The notes under the pieces are model-generated. The model made no database searches and was not told the DNA's origin. It saw nothing but the letters and a program-made list of their open reading frames with translations. Below, piece by piece: positions 7,644 through 16,505 of a stretch of 64,000 nucleotides of DNA. Where the stretch lies: assembly GCF_900119365.1 (NCBI RefSeq), contig NZ_FPJO01000003.1, positions 310,001 to 374,000 of the forward strand, given 5' to 3'. The DNA comes from Streptomyces atratus (GTDB lineage Bacteria > Actinomycetota > Actinomycetes > Streptomycetales > Streptomycetaceae). The translations under genes were made by a program, and so were the position numbers. How positions within the stretch are numbered: position 1 is the stretch's first letter; every line of letters starts with the position of its first letter.

Positions 7644-8705
7644 GTGATCACCACTTCGGGCCTCACGAAGGTCTACCAGTCGCGCGGCCGAGAGGTCACC
7701 GCCCTGGACGGCGTCGACCTGCACGTCCGCGAGGGCGAGGTGTACGGCGTCATCGGACAGAGCGGCGCCGGCAAGTCCTCCCTGATCCGCTGCATCAACC
7801 TCCTGGAACGCCCCACCTCCGGCACCGTGACCGTGGCCGGCCAGGACCTCACCGCACTCGCCGGACGCGGCCGCCGGGCCGGCAAGGAACTGCGCGAGGC
7901 ACGCAGCCGCATCGGCATGGTCTTCCAGCACTTCAACCTGCTGGCCTCCCGCACCGTCCAGGACAACGTCGAACTCCCGCTGGAGATCCTCGGCGTCTCC
8001 GGCCGGGACCGCTCCCGCAAGGCCCTCGAACTCCTCGGCCTGGTCGGCCTCGCCGACAAGGCCAAGGCCTACCCCGGCCAGCTCTCCGGCGGCCAGAAGC
8101 AGCGCGTCGGCATCGCCCGCGCACTGGCCGGCGACCCCAAGGTGCTGCTCTCCGACGAGGCGACCTCGGCCCTCGACCCCGAGACCACCCGCTCCATCCT
8201 CCAGCTGCTGCGCGACCTCAACCAGCAGCTCGGCCTGACCGTCCTGCTCATCACGCACGAGATGGACGTCGTCAAGACGATCTGCGACTCCGCCGCGCTG
8301 ATGCAGAAGGGGCGCGTCGTCGAGTCCGGCACCGTCGGCGAACTGCTCGCCACCCCCGGCTCCGAGCTGGCCCACGAACTGTTCCCCGTCGGCGGTACGG
8401 CCTCCGGCCCCGAGTGCACGGTCGTCGATGTCACCTTCCACGGCGACGCGGCCGGCCGGCCGGTGATCTCCCAGCTCTCGCGCACGTACAACATCGACAT
8501 CTCGATCCTCGGCGCCGCGATGGACACCGTCGGCGGCAAGCAGATCGGCCGGATGCGCATCGAGCTGCCCGGCCGCTTCGAGGAGAACGTCGTCCCGATC
8601 GGCTTCCTGCGTGAACAGGGCCTCCAGGCCGAGGTCGTGACGGACGACGGCCCCGCCATCCCCGTACAGACCCCCGCCCCGCTCACCAAGGAGGTGGCGA
8701 AGTGA
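7644..8705 (+). CDS. metN: methionine ABC transporter ATP-binding protein MetN
   Basis: A 353-residue ATPase that powers methionine uptake. Walker A is GQSGAGKS (38-45), the signature LSGGQ (147-151) and Walker B VLLSDE (167-172), followed by the switch His in LLITHEMD. The C-terminal ~85 residues (from about 265) form the NIL regulatory domain, which in E. coli MetN binds methionine and inhibits transport. The GTG at 7644 is chosen because family homology begins at ITTSGLTKVY and GGAAA precedes it. It overlaps metI by four bases (GTGA). Expression is probably controlled by the leader region upstream. Confidence 0.96.
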   Translation: MITTSGLTKVYQSRGREVTALDGVDLHVREGEVYGVIGQSGAGKSSLIRCINLLERPTSGTVTVAGQDLTALAGRGRRAGKELREARSRIGMVFQHFNLLASRTVQDNVELPLEILGVSGRDRSRKALELLGLVGLADKAKAYPGQLSGGQKQRVGIARALAGDPKVLLSDEATSALDPETTRSILQLLRDLNQQLGLTVLLITHEMDVVKTICDSAALMQKGRVVESGTVGELLATPGSELAHELFPVGGTASGPECTVVDVTFHGDAAGRPVISQLSRTYNIDISILGAAMDTVGGKQIGRMRIELPGRFEENVVPIGFLREQGLQAEVVTDDGPAIPVQTPAPLTKEVAK

Positions 8706-9373
8706 CCTGGTCCGAAATGCAGCCGCTGCTCACCCAGGGGACCATCGACACCCTCTACATGGTGCTCTGGTCCACGGTCGTCACCGTGCTCGTGGGACTG
8801 CCGCTCGGCGTCCTGCTGGTCCTCACCGACAAGGGCGGACTGCTCCAGAACACCCCGGTGAACAAGGTCATCGGCGTGGTCGTGAACATCGGCCGCTCGC
8901 TGCCGTTCATCATCCTGCTGATCGCCCTGATCCCCTTCACCACCTGGGTCGTCGGCACCTTCATCGGCCCGTCCGCGATGATCGTTCCGCTCTCCGTCGG
9001 CGCCATCCCGTTCTTCGCCCGGCTCGTCGAGACCGCCGTCCGCGAGGTCGACCACGGGCTCGTCGAGGCCGTCCAGTCGATGGGCGGATCCATCCCGACG
9101 ATCGTCCGCAAGGTCCTGCTGCCGCAGGCGCTGCCCTCGCTCATCTCGGGCGTCACCACCACCGTCATCGTGCTCATCGGCTACTCCGCGATGGCCGGCG
9201 CGGTCGGCGGCGAAGGGCTCGGGTCCAAGGCCGTCACCTACGGATTCCAGCGCTTCGACAACCAGTTCATGCTCATCACCGTCGCGCTGCTGATCGTCAT
9301 CGTGACCGTGATCCAGCTGATCGGTGACCTGGCCGTACGCCTGCTCGCCCGCCGGGGCCGCACCGCCTCCTGA
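8702..9373 (+). CDS. metI: methionine ABC transporter permease MetI
   Basis: A 223-residue inner-membrane permease with five predicted helices and the EAA loop (EAVQSMGGSIPTIVRKVLLPQA, around 120-142) that docks onto MetN. The first helix region is TLYMVLWSTVVTVLVGLPLG. The GTG start at 8702 overlaps the metN stop, indicating translational coupling. With MetN and MetQ it forms the MetN2I2Q importer for L- and D-methionine. Length and domain order are standard for the family. Confidence 0.95.
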   Translation: MTWSEMQPLLTQGTIDTLYMVLWSTVVTVLVGLPLGVLLVLTDKGGLLQNTPVNKVIGVVVNIGRSLPFIILLIALIPFTTWVVGTFIGPSAMIVPLSVGAIPFFARLVETAVREVDHGLVEAVQSMGGSIPTIVRKVLLPQALPSLISGVTTTVIVLIGYSAMAGAVGGEGLGSKAVTYGFQRFDNQFMLITVALLIVIVTVIQLIGDLAVRLLARRGRTAS

Positions 9374-9448
9374 GACCTCCTCTCCGCTCACAAGCCCGAA
9401 CTCCTTGTCCGGGCGCACCACCCTCACCACCAGAAAGAGGCACTTTTC

Positions 9449-10315
9449 GTGCGTAAGAACATCAAGATCACCGCGGCTGCCGCCGCCACCGCCGCCATCG
9501 CCCTCGGCCTCACCGCCTGCGGCACGTCGTCCGACCCGGGCGCCAAGAGCGGGACCGGTGCCAAGGCCGACACCTCCAAGGCGCTCGTCGTCGCCGCGTC
9601 CCCGACGCCGCACGCCGACATCCTGGACTTCGTCAGGAAGAACCTGGCCGAGAAGGCGGGCCTCAAGCTGGAGGTCAAGGAGTTCACGGACTACGTCCTG
9701 CCGAACACCGCGACCGAGACCGGCCAGGTCGACGCCAACTTCTTCCAGCACCAGCCGTACCTCGACGACTTCAACAAGAAGAAGAACACCCATCTCGTCT
9801 CGGCCGGCACCGTCCACCTGGAGCCCCTCGGTCTGTACTCCAAGAAGGTCAAGGACCTGAAGGACATCAAGGCCGGCCAGACCGTCGCCGTCCCCAACGA
9901 CACCACCAACGAGGGCCGCGCCCTCCAGCTCCTCGCCGAGAACGGTCTCATCACCCTCAAGGACGGTGTCGGCACCAGCGCCAAGCTGAGCGACATCACC
10001 GACAAGAAGGGCCTGGAGTTCAAGGAGCTGGAGGCCGCCACGGTGCCCCGCGCCCTGAACGACGTCGACGCCGCCGTCATCAACGGCAACTACGCGATCG
10101 AGGCCGACCTCAAGCCCGCCAAGGACGCCCTCGTGCTCGAAAAGGCCGACGGCAACCCCTACGCCAACATCATCGCCGTGAAGAAGGGCAACGAGCAGGA
10201 CCCCCGCGTCCAGAAGCTCGTGAAGCTCCTGCACTCCGACGAGGTCAAGAAGTTCATCGAGGACACCTACCAGGGATCCGTCGTCCCGGCCTTCGGCACC
10301 GCCGCCAAGTCCTGA
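9449..10315 (+). CDS. metQ: methionine-binding lipoprotein MetQ
   Basis: A 288-residue substrate-binding lipoprotein. The signal peptide ends in the lipobox LTAC with the lipidated Cys at residue 24, so the mature protein is anchored to the outer face of the membrane. The mature part belongs to the NlpA/MetQ family, with the typical ASPTPHADILDFV and FFQHQPYLDDFN segments. The GTG start has AAAGAGG eight bases upstream. It is 75 bases after metI and ends the operon at a hairpin terminator. Confidence 0.95.
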   Translation: MRKNIKITAAAAATAAIALGLTACGTSSDPGAKSGTGAKADTSKALVVAASPTPHADILDFVRKNLAEKAGLKLEVKEFTDYVLPNTATETGQVDANFFQHQPYLDDFNKKKNTHLVSAGTVHLEPLGLYSKKVKDLKDIKAGQTVAVPNDTTNEGRALQLLAENGLITLKDGVGTSAKLSDITDKKGLEFKELEAATVPRALNDVDAAVINGNYAIEADLKPAKDALVLEKADGNPYANIIAVKKGNEQDPRVQKLVKLLHSDEVKKFIEDTYQGSVVPAFGTAAKS

Positions 10316-10337
10316 CACCCGTACGGCATTTGTCCGA

Positions 10338-10376
10338 GGAGCCCTGCGCACCCCACCAGAGGGGGCGCGGGGCTCC
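10338..10376 (+). terminator. terminator of metNIQ
   Basis: GGAGCCC (10338-10344) pairs with GGGCTCC (10370-10376); the inner bases (TGCGCACCCC / GGGGCGCG) extend the stem with one bulge. It starts 22 bases after the metQ stop. Confidence 0.75.
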
Positions 10377-10456
10377 GTCGTGCGGACCCGACCATGCGCG
10401 GCACCGGGCCGATGCTGCATGCTGTGCCTTTAACGGTCTTCGGTATGGAGCTGCGC

Positions 10457-11104
10457 ATGACTTCCACCTTTCCGGACATCTCCATCAGCACGGATCGGTT
10501 GGTGCTGCGCCCCTTCGACATGGCGGACGTCCCCGCGTACATCGAGATGATGAACGACGAACTCGTCATCGCCTGGACCGAGGCACCCCACCCCTACACC
10601 CAGGTCGACGCCGAACGCTGGGTCCGCAGGATCGCCCCCGCCCAGCGCACCACCGGTGACGGCATCGTCCTCGCCGTCACCGAGTTCCTCACCCAGCGGC
10701 TCGTCGGCTCGGTCCGGCTCCGCAACACCGACTGGCGCACCCTCTCCACCGAGGTCGCCTACATCACCGCCCCCTGGGCCCGCGGCGAGGGCTACGCCAC
10801 CGAGTCCGTGCTGGCCGTGGCCCAGTGGCTCTTCCGTGACCAGGGCTTCGAGCGCATCGAACTGCGCACCGCCGCCGACAACACCGCCTCCCAGCAGGTC
10901 GCCCAGAAGCTCGGCTGCATCAGCGAGGGCGTCCTGCGCAACGCCCGCATAGCGCGCACCCGGACCGAGAACGGCACGGACGGCGGCTGGACCGACATCA
11001 GGACCGACCTGATCGTCTGGGGCCTGCTCCCCGAGGACCTCGAAGGCGTCGCCGAGCAGCTCGCCGACGCCGGCGGCTACGGCGCCTACAACGACTGGAA
11101 CTGA
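10457..11104 (+). CDS. GNAT acetyltransferase, RimJ/RimL-like
   Basis: A 215-residue acetyltransferase opening with the TDRLVLRPF strand typical of RimJ/RimL-type enzymes that modify ribosomal-protein N-termini or other amines. The acetyl-CoA loop is PWARGEGYATESVL (the family's RGxGYxTE pattern), followed by ELRTAADNTASQQVAQKLG, the standard motif B. The ATG at 10457 is preferred because GGAG lies six bases upstream; the ATG at 10445 has no ribosome site. It stands alone between metQ and cobL. The true acceptor is unknown. Confidence 0.85.
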   Translation: MTSTFPDISISTDRLVLRPFDMADVPAYIEMMNDELVIAWTEAPHPYTQVDAERWVRRIAPAQRTTGDGIVLAVTEFLTQRLVGSVRLRNTDWRTLSTEVAYITAPWARGEGYATESVLAVAQWLFRDQGFERIELRTAADNTASQQVAQKLGCISEGVLRNARIARTRTENGTDGGWTDIRTDLIVWGLLPEDLEGVAEQLADAGGYGAYNDWN

Positions 11105-11209
11105 CCCCTCGAAGGGGCCCCGACGCCCTGTCGGTACGGACCGGGTACTCTCGCTCTGCCCCACCTCACCACCATCCCACCTGCGACGACTCCAGGAGGC
11201 TGACGACAG

Positions 11210-12448
11210 ATGGCCGATCGGGTCACCGTGATCGGCTGGGACGGCTCGCCACTGACCGGAGCGGCCACGGCCGCCCTCTCGGCCGCCACGCTCGTCGCCG
11301 GAGCAGCCCACCACCTCGCACTCCCCGAAGTCCCGGCGAACGCCGAACGGATCCGCCTGGGCTCCATCGACCTGGCCGCCCGCCGGATCGCCGGCCACCG
11401 CGGCAGCGCCGTGGTCCTCGCCGACGGGGACCCCGGCTTCTTCGGCGTCGTACGCAACCTCCGCGCACCCGAACACGGACTGGAGGTCGAGGTCGTCCCG
11501 GCCGTGTCCTCCGTCGCCGCCGCGTTCGCCCGCGCGGGAATGCCGTGGGAGGACGCCCAAACGGTCGTCGCCCACCCCCGCACCCTGCGCCGCGCCGTCA
11601 ACGTCTGCCGCGCCCACCACAAGGTCGCCGTCCTCACCTCGCCCGGCGCGGGCCCCGCCGAACTCGCCCTGCTCCTCGAAGGCGTCCACCGCACCTTCGT
11701 CATCTGCGAGGAACTCGGCACCACCCGCGAACGGGTCACCGTCGTCACCTCCGACAAGGCCGCCGACCACGTCTGGCGCGACCCCAACGTGGTCATCGTC
11801 ATCGGCGGCGGTCCCGAACCGCAGGCCACCGGCGCCTGGATCGCCGGCCGCCACCCCGCCTACCCCCGTGGCGTACGCGGCTGGGCACTGCCCACGGAGG
11901 CCTACGCGAGCAGTGCCCCCGAGGGCGGCCAGGACAGCGGCGAGGGCGAGTCCCCCGGGCTGCGCGCCGCCCAACTGGCCCGCCTGGGCCCCCGGACCGG
12001 CGACCTCCTCTGGGACATCGGCTCCGGCAGTGGGGCCCTGGCCGTGGAGGCCGCCCGCTTCGGCGCGGCGGTCCTGGCCGTCGACAGCGACCCGGCCGCC
12101 TGCGCCCGTACCGCAGCGGCGGCGCGGGCGTTCGGAGTCCAGCTCCAGGTCGTCGAGGGCCGGGCCCCGCATGTGCTGGAACGGCTGCCGGAACCCGATG
12201 TCGTACGGATCGGGGGCGGTGGGGTCCCCGTCGTCACCGCCGTCACCGAACGGCGGCCGGAACGCATCGTGACCCATGCCTCGACGCGGGACGAGGCCGA
12301 GGCGCTCGGTGCGGCCCTGAGCGGAAACGGGTACACCGTCCGCTGCTCGCTCCTCCAGTCCGTCGAACTCGACACGGCCGCTTGGGCGGAGCGCGAACGC
12401 TCGGTCGTGTTCCTCCTCTCGGCACTGCGCTCCGACCTCGCCCCGTGA
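11210..12448 (+). CDS. cobL: precorrin-6Y C5,15-methyltransferase (decarboxylating), CbiE-CbiT fusion
   Basis: A 412-residue bifunctional corrin enzyme. Residues 1 to about 205 are the CbiE tetrapyrrole methylase (VLADGDPGFFGV at 69-80 is the SAM-site glycine-rich loop; PAVSSVAAAFAR at 97-108). Residues from about 225 are the CbiT Rossmann methyltransferase with SAM motif DIGSGSG (269-275). The two domains methylate C5 and C15 and decarboxylate the C12 acetate side chain in cobalamin synthesis. AGGAGG lies ten bases before the ATG; a TACTCT -10 box about 55 bases upstream suggests a short leader. It is followed, after a long leader, by the bluB-cobT gene. Confidence 0.93.
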   Translation: MADRVTVIGWDGSPLTGAATAALSAATLVAGAAHHLALPEVPANAERIRLGSIDLAARRIAGHRGSAVVLADGDPGFFGVVRNLRAPEHGLEVEVVPAVSSVAAAFARAGMPWEDAQTVVAHPRTLRRAVNVCRAHHKVAVLTSPGAGPAELALLLEGVHRTFVICEELGTTRERVTVVTSDKAADHVWRDPNVVIVIGGGPEPQATGAWIAGRHPAYPRGVRGWALPTEAYASSAPEGGQDSGEGESPGLRAAQLARLGPRTGDLLWDIGSGSGALAVEAARFGAAVLAVDSDPAACARTAAAARAFGVQLQVVEGRAPHVLERLPEPDVVRIGGGGVPVVTAVTERRPERIVTHASTRDEAEALGAALSGNGYTVRCSLLQSVELDTAAWAERERSVVFLLSALRSDLAP

Positions 12449-12783
12449 CCCCGTCGGCGTACAGCGGGAGGTAGGCTGGCCGATCGTTGCACCGCGCCCG
12501 GGACGTTCGTCGCTTCGTTCGTCAATGTCCGGAAAAGGGGACCGTTTTGGCCCCCGTTGTGGTACGGCAGAACCGGGGGATGCGCGACGTGGCGCAGTCC
12601 ACAGCGGGCCGTGGCGAAATGAGCTGCCGCGGCGGCGAACAGCCGCGAGAATGCAGTATGTCCGCGACCGATTCGTGCCGCGCGGCGAGCCCGCTCGTTC
12701 TTGTTGACGAGCGCCGGCGTGCCGTGTTCGGGCGTCCCGGGCGAAGGGCCGTAAGGAGCACTGACGATGGGCGAGGGGTACGC
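12449..12783 (+). promoter_or_regulatory. long 5' leader of the bluB-cobT gene
   Basis: A TAGGCT box at 12472-12477 implies transcription from about 12484, leaving a ~300-nt untranslated leader with several potential hairpins, for example CGCTCGT/ACGAGCG near 12690-12715. No B12 box was found, so a classical cobalamin riboswitch is not supported. Near the end, AAGGAG precedes a six-codon reading frame (ATG 12767, peptide MGEGYA) whose TGA overlaps the main start (ATGA, 12784-12787), a translational-coupling arrangement. Confidence 0.45.
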
Positions 12784-15700
12784 ATGAGTGACACCGGCCA
12801 GATCCCGGGTGAGGGACTGCCGGAGAACGCAGGCACGGTGGAGCAGCCGGGCGTCGCCGCCCCGGATGCCTACGCCTACCTCGCTCCCTCCGAGCATGTC
12901 TCCGAGGACGACGACCTCCTCCTGATGCCCAGCCCGCAGGGAGCCTGGAGCGACCCGCAGGCCGTACCGGCCCCGGGCCAGTACCCCGAGGGGGTCGCCG
13001 CCCAGGCGCCGGTGCCCGGACAGACCGCCCACCAGGCCCCGCCCGTGGCACAGCCCTATGCCCAGCCGGCCGGCGAGACCCCCGCACAACCCCAGGGGCC
13101 CGTCCAGGTCCAGGTGCAGGAACCCCCCGTCCAGGCGCAGGTCGCGGACGTGTACGCGGCCCAGCAGGCGGTGGCGGAGCCGCTGCCCGAGACCGGCCAG
13201 GGGACTCATGAGTCCGGTGGCCGCGACTCCGGTTCGGTCGACCTGAGCGGCGTACGGATTCCTTCGCCCGCCCCGGCCCCCGCTCCGGCGGCCCAGCCGC
13301 AGCCCCAGGCCCCGGTGCGCCGTCCGCTGCACCGCGGCCCGGTCGCCGCCGACGGCTCGCCGTCGTACGGCGGGACGCCGACCGGCGGAGTGGTGCGTTC
13401 GCTCGCCGACCGCGGCCCCGCGGGCGCGCCCCAGGCGCAGGCCCGGCCCCAGGCCCCCGCGCGGCACGCCGGTCCGCCGACCACCGGCCCGGAGTACTTC
13501 GAGATGCCGGCCGAGGACGCGTCCGCGCTGCCGGGCCCGCAACTCGGAGAGATCCTGCCGCAGGGCGGCAGCCCGTGGGCGGCCCAGGCACCGCAGCCGG
13601 AGGCCGCGCCGGTGGCGGCAGAACCGGCCGTCGCGGAGCCGGCCGTCGCGGAGCCGGTCGCTCCGGAGCCCGTCGCCGAGCCGGTGCAGGCGGCCCAGCC
13701 GGTTCAGGCCGCTCCGGTCGTGGAACCGGAGGCCGTGGTCGCTCCGGCCGCCGAGCCGGTACCGGCCGTGGCCGGGACGCCCGCCGAGACCCCTGTCGAA
13801 ATCCCCGCCGAAGTTTCCGCCGACGCCGGGGCGCCCGCCGAAGCGATCGCGCCGCAGGGCACCGCGGAAGCCGTTCCCATGGGCCAGTTCGTGCCCGTGG
13901 AGGGTTCGGTGCCGACGACTCCGCACCTGGCGCCGACGCCCGTCGTCGAGCAGACCGTCGAGGCGGAGCCCGAGGCCGAGCGCGTGCCGATCGCCATGGA
14001 GCCCGTGCAGGCACCTCAGCCGGAGATCGCGGAGGCCGAGCAGGCGGCGGATGCCGGGGGAGCCGTCGAGCCCGCCGCGCATGCCGAGCCGGTCGAGCCC
14101 GCCGCGAACGCCGAGGCCGCCGAGCCCGTCGTGAAGGCCGAGCCGGTCGAGCCTGCCGAGCCCGTCGTGAAGGCCGAGCCGGTCGAGCCTGCCGAGCCCG
14201 TCGTGAAGGCCGACGCGGTCGCGAACGCCGTGCCTGCCGAAGCCCCCGCGCCCGCCCCTGCCCCCGAGGCCGAGGTCCTGACGGTGCCTGAGCCGGAGAC
14301 CGAGCAGGGCCCGGAGGTCATCGAGACCCCGGACATCACGTCCCCCGAGGCCCCCGCGGAGGCCGTGGAAGGCGCGGAAGCCGCCCCGCTCGCGGAGCCC
14401 GCAGCGGCGGCGGTCGTGGCGACGGATGCTCCTGAGGCCCCCGAGGCCGGGCACGTGGAATCCGTACAGCCCGAGGCGCAGCCCCAGGAGCCCGCCGAGG
14501 CGGCCCGGGCCCCCGAGCCGGAAGCCGCCGAAGCGGAGGCCCCAGAGGTGTCCGAGGCCGACGAGGCCGAGGCTCCCGCAGGTCCGCCGGCCCCCGGCTA
14601 CGACGACGCCGAGCGCGAGGCAGTGCTCCGCGTCATGCGTGAGCGCCGCGACATCCGCAACGGCTTCCGCAGCGACCCCATCCCGCACGAGGTCCTGCTC
14701 CGCGTCCTCGAAGCCGCGCACACGGCGCCCAGCGTCGGCCACTCGCAGCCCTGGGACTTCGTCGTCATCCGCTCGGCGGAGACCCGTCGCTCCATGCACG
14801 AACTGGCACAGCGTCAGCGCGACGCCTACGCCAAGTCGCTGCCCAAGGGCCGGGCCAAGCAGTTCAAGGAACTGAAGATCGAGGCCATCCTCGACACCCC
14901 GGTGAACATCGTCGTCACCGCCGACCCCACCCGCGGTGGCCGGCACACCCTCGGCCGGCACACCCAGCCGCAGATGGCCCCGTACTCCTCCGCGCTCGCC
15001 GTCGAGAACCTCTGGCTCGCCGCGCGTGCCGAGGGACTCGGCGTCGGCTGGGTCAGCTTCTTCGACGAGCGCGAGATGGTCCGCGCCCTGGGCCTGCCCG
15101 AGCACCTCGAAGTCGTCGCCTACCTGTGTGTGGGTTACGTCGACGAGTTCCCCGAGGAGCCCGAGCTGATGCAGGCGGGCTGGTCCAAGCGCCGCCCGCT
15201 GTCCTGGGTCGTCCACGAGGAGACGTACGGCCGCCGCGCCCTGCCCGGCGAGGAGCCGCACGACCTGCTCCAGGAGACCATCTCCAACATCCGCCCGCTC
15301 GACGCCAAGGCGCTCGGCGAGGCATGGGAACGCCAGAAGCGGATGACCAAGCCGGCCGGCGCGCTCGGCATGCTGGAGATCATCTCGGCACAGCTGTCCG
15401 GGCTCTCCCGGATGTGCCCGCCGCCGATCCCCGAGCCCGCGGCCGTCGCGATCTTCGCGGGCGACCACGGGGTGCACGCCCAGGGCGTCACGGCCTGGCC
15501 GCAGGAGGTCACCGGCCAGATGGTCGCCAACTTCCTCGGCGGCGGCGCGGTCTGCAACGCCTTCGCGGCCCAGGTCGGCGCCGAGGTGTGCGTGGTCGAC
15601 GTCGGCGTGGCCATGGAGCTGCCCGCGACGCCCGGCCTCCTGCCCCGCAAGGTGCGCGCCGGAACGGCGGACTTCACGACCGGTCCCGCACTCACCCGCG

Positions 15701-16314
15701 AAGAAGTGCTCGCGGCGATCGAGGTCGGCATCGAGACCGGCCGCGATCTGGTCGCGGCAGGCAACAAGGGCCTGCTCATCGGTGAGATGGGGATCGCCAA
15801 CACCACGGCGTCGGCAGCGCTGATCTGTGTGTACACGGGCATGGACCCGGCCGAGGTGACCGGACGCGGTACCGGCATCAACGACGAGATGCACGCCCGC
15901 AAGGTGGACGTGGTCCGTCGCGCCCTCGAACTCCACCAGCCCGACCCGGCCGACCCGATCGGCGTCCTGGCCGCGGTCGGCGGCCTGGAGCACGCCGCGA
16001 TGGCCGGCTTCCTGCTGGGCGGCGCCTCGCTCCGTACGCCCGTCATCCTCGACGGCGTGAGCGCGGGCGCCGCGGCCCTGGTCGCCCGGGCGATCGCCCC
16101 GGAGGCCCTGGCCGCCTGCATCGCGGGCCACCGCAGCGCCGAGCCCGGCCATGTGGCCGCGCTCAACAAGCTGGGCCTGCGCCCGCTGGTCGATCTCGAC
16201 CTCCGCCTCGGCGAGGGAACGGGTGCACTGCTGGCGCTCCCGATCGTGCAGAGCGCGGCGCGCGCGATGCACGAAGTGGCGACGTTCGACTCGGCAGGCG
16301 TCACCGAAAAGTAG
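12784..16314 (+). CDS. cobT: BluB-CobT fusion with long disordered N-terminus
   Basis: A 1176-residue protein with three parts. Residues 1 to about 600 are low-complexity Pro/Ala/Glu/Val-rich sequence, including a 36-bp tandem repeat encoding AEPVVKAEPVEP. Residues about 605-820 match BluB-type nitroreductases (RERRDIRNGF; APSVGHSQPWDF), which turn FMNH2 into 5,6-dimethylbenzimidazole. Residues about 826-1176 match CobT (FAGDHGVHAQGVTAWPQEVT; GEMGIANTT; GTGIND), which activates that base as alpha-ribazole phosphate. The fusion thus makes and activates the lower ligand of cobalamin. The ATG at 12784 is preceded by GAGGGG. Related Streptomyces proteins are also very long; the role of the N-terminus is unknown. 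Confidence 0.9.
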   Translation: MSDTGQIPGEGLPENAGTVEQPGVAAPDAYAYLAPSEHVSEDDDLLLMPSPQGAWSDPQAVPAPGQYPEGVAAQAPVPGQTAHQAPPVAQPYAQPAGETPAQPQGPVQVQVQEPPVQAQVADVYAAQQAVAEPLPETGQGTHESGGRDSGSVDLSGVRIPSPAPAPAPAAQPQPQAPVRRPLHRGPVAADGSPSYGGTPTGGVVRSLADRGPAGAPQAQARPQAPARHAGPPTTGPEYFEMPAEDASALPGPQLGEILPQGGSPWAAQAPQPEAAPVAAEPAVAEPAVAEPVAPEPVAEPVQAAQPVQAAPVVEPEAVVAPAAEPVPAVAGTPAETPVEIPAEVSADAGAPAEAIAPQGTAEAVPMGQFVPVEGSVPTTPHLAPTPVVEQTVEAEPEAERVPIAMEPVQAPQPEIAEAEQAADAGGAVEPAAHAEPVEPAANAEAAEPVVKAEPVEPAEPVVKAEPVEPAEPVVKADAVANAVPAEAPAPAPAPEAEVLTVPEPETEQGPEVIETPDITSPEAPAEAVEGAEAAPLAEPAAAAVVATDAPEAPEAGHVESVQPEAQPQEPAEAARAPEPEAAEAEAPEVSEADEAEAPAGPPAPGYDDAEREAVLRVMRERRDIRNGFRSDPIPHEVLLRVLEAAHTAPSVGHSQPWDFVVIRSAETRRSMHELAQRQRDAYAKSLPKGRAKQFKELKIEAILDTPVNIVVTADPTRGGRHTLGRHTQPQMAPYSSALAVENLWLAARAEGLGVGWVSFFDEREMVRALGLPEHLEVVAYLCVGYVDEFPEEPELMQAGWSKRRPLSWVVHEETYGRRALPGEEPHDLLQETISNIRPLDAKALGEAWERQKRMTKPAGALGMLEIISAQLSGLSRMCPPPIPEPAAVAIFAGDHGVHAQGVTAWPQEVTGQMVANFLGGGAVCNAFAAQVGAEVCVVDVGVAMELPATPGLLPRKVRAGTADFTTGPALTREEVLAAIEVGIETGRDLVAAGNKGLLIGEMGIANTTASAALICVYTGMDPAEVTGRGTGINDEMHARKVDVVRRALELHQPDPADPIGVLAAVGGLEHAAMAGFLLGGASLRTPVILDGVSAGAAALVARAIAPEALAACIAGHRSAEPGHVAALNKLGLRPLVDLDLRLGEGTGALLALPIVQSAARAMHEVATFDSAGVTEK
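14119..14213 (+). repeat. 36-bp in-frame tandem repeat, about 2.6 copies
   Basis: Copies at 14119-14154 and 14155-14190 are identical, and a partial third copy runs to 14213. The unit begins GCCGAGCCCGTCGTGAAG and encodes AEPVVKAEPVEP. The length is a multiple of three, so copy-number change would not break the frame of the disordered region. Confidence 0.9.
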
Positions 16315-16329
16315 TACGCGGCCACCGCC

Positions 16330-16364
16330 GACCCGGCCCGGCGCCACGCGCGCCGGGCCGGGTC
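16330..16364 (+). terminator. terminator after bluB-cobT
   Basis: A perfect 15-bp inverted repeat, GACCCGGCCCGGCGC (16330-16344) and its complement (16350-16364), closes a 5-base loop 15 bases after the cobT stop. Confidence 0.85.
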
Positions 16365-16505
16365 CATGGTTTCCGGGCGGAGGCAGCCCCCGCCCGCGCC
16401 CCCGCGTACCCCGTATCGTGGACCCACCCCACAAAACCGCACGTCACAGCCGCTCCACCGCCGCAGCGGCCCGCACTTCGCATCGCACGAGGAGTCCGCA
16501 CCGCC

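Noticed and set aside
12449-12783. Cobalamin riboswitch upstream of bluB-cobT
   Set aside because: No B12 box or recognisable core was found, only generic hairpins.
10430-14014. 1194-codon minus-strand frame
   Set aside because: Antisense shadow of the acetyltransferase, cobL and the GC-biased cobT N-terminus; low-complexity Arg/Pro/Gly sequence, no ribosome site.
11902-16434. 1510-codon minus-strand frame with Gly/Leu/Arg repeats
   Set aside because: It is the complement of the Ala/Pro/Glu repeats in bluB-cobT; the repeats arise from the sense strand.
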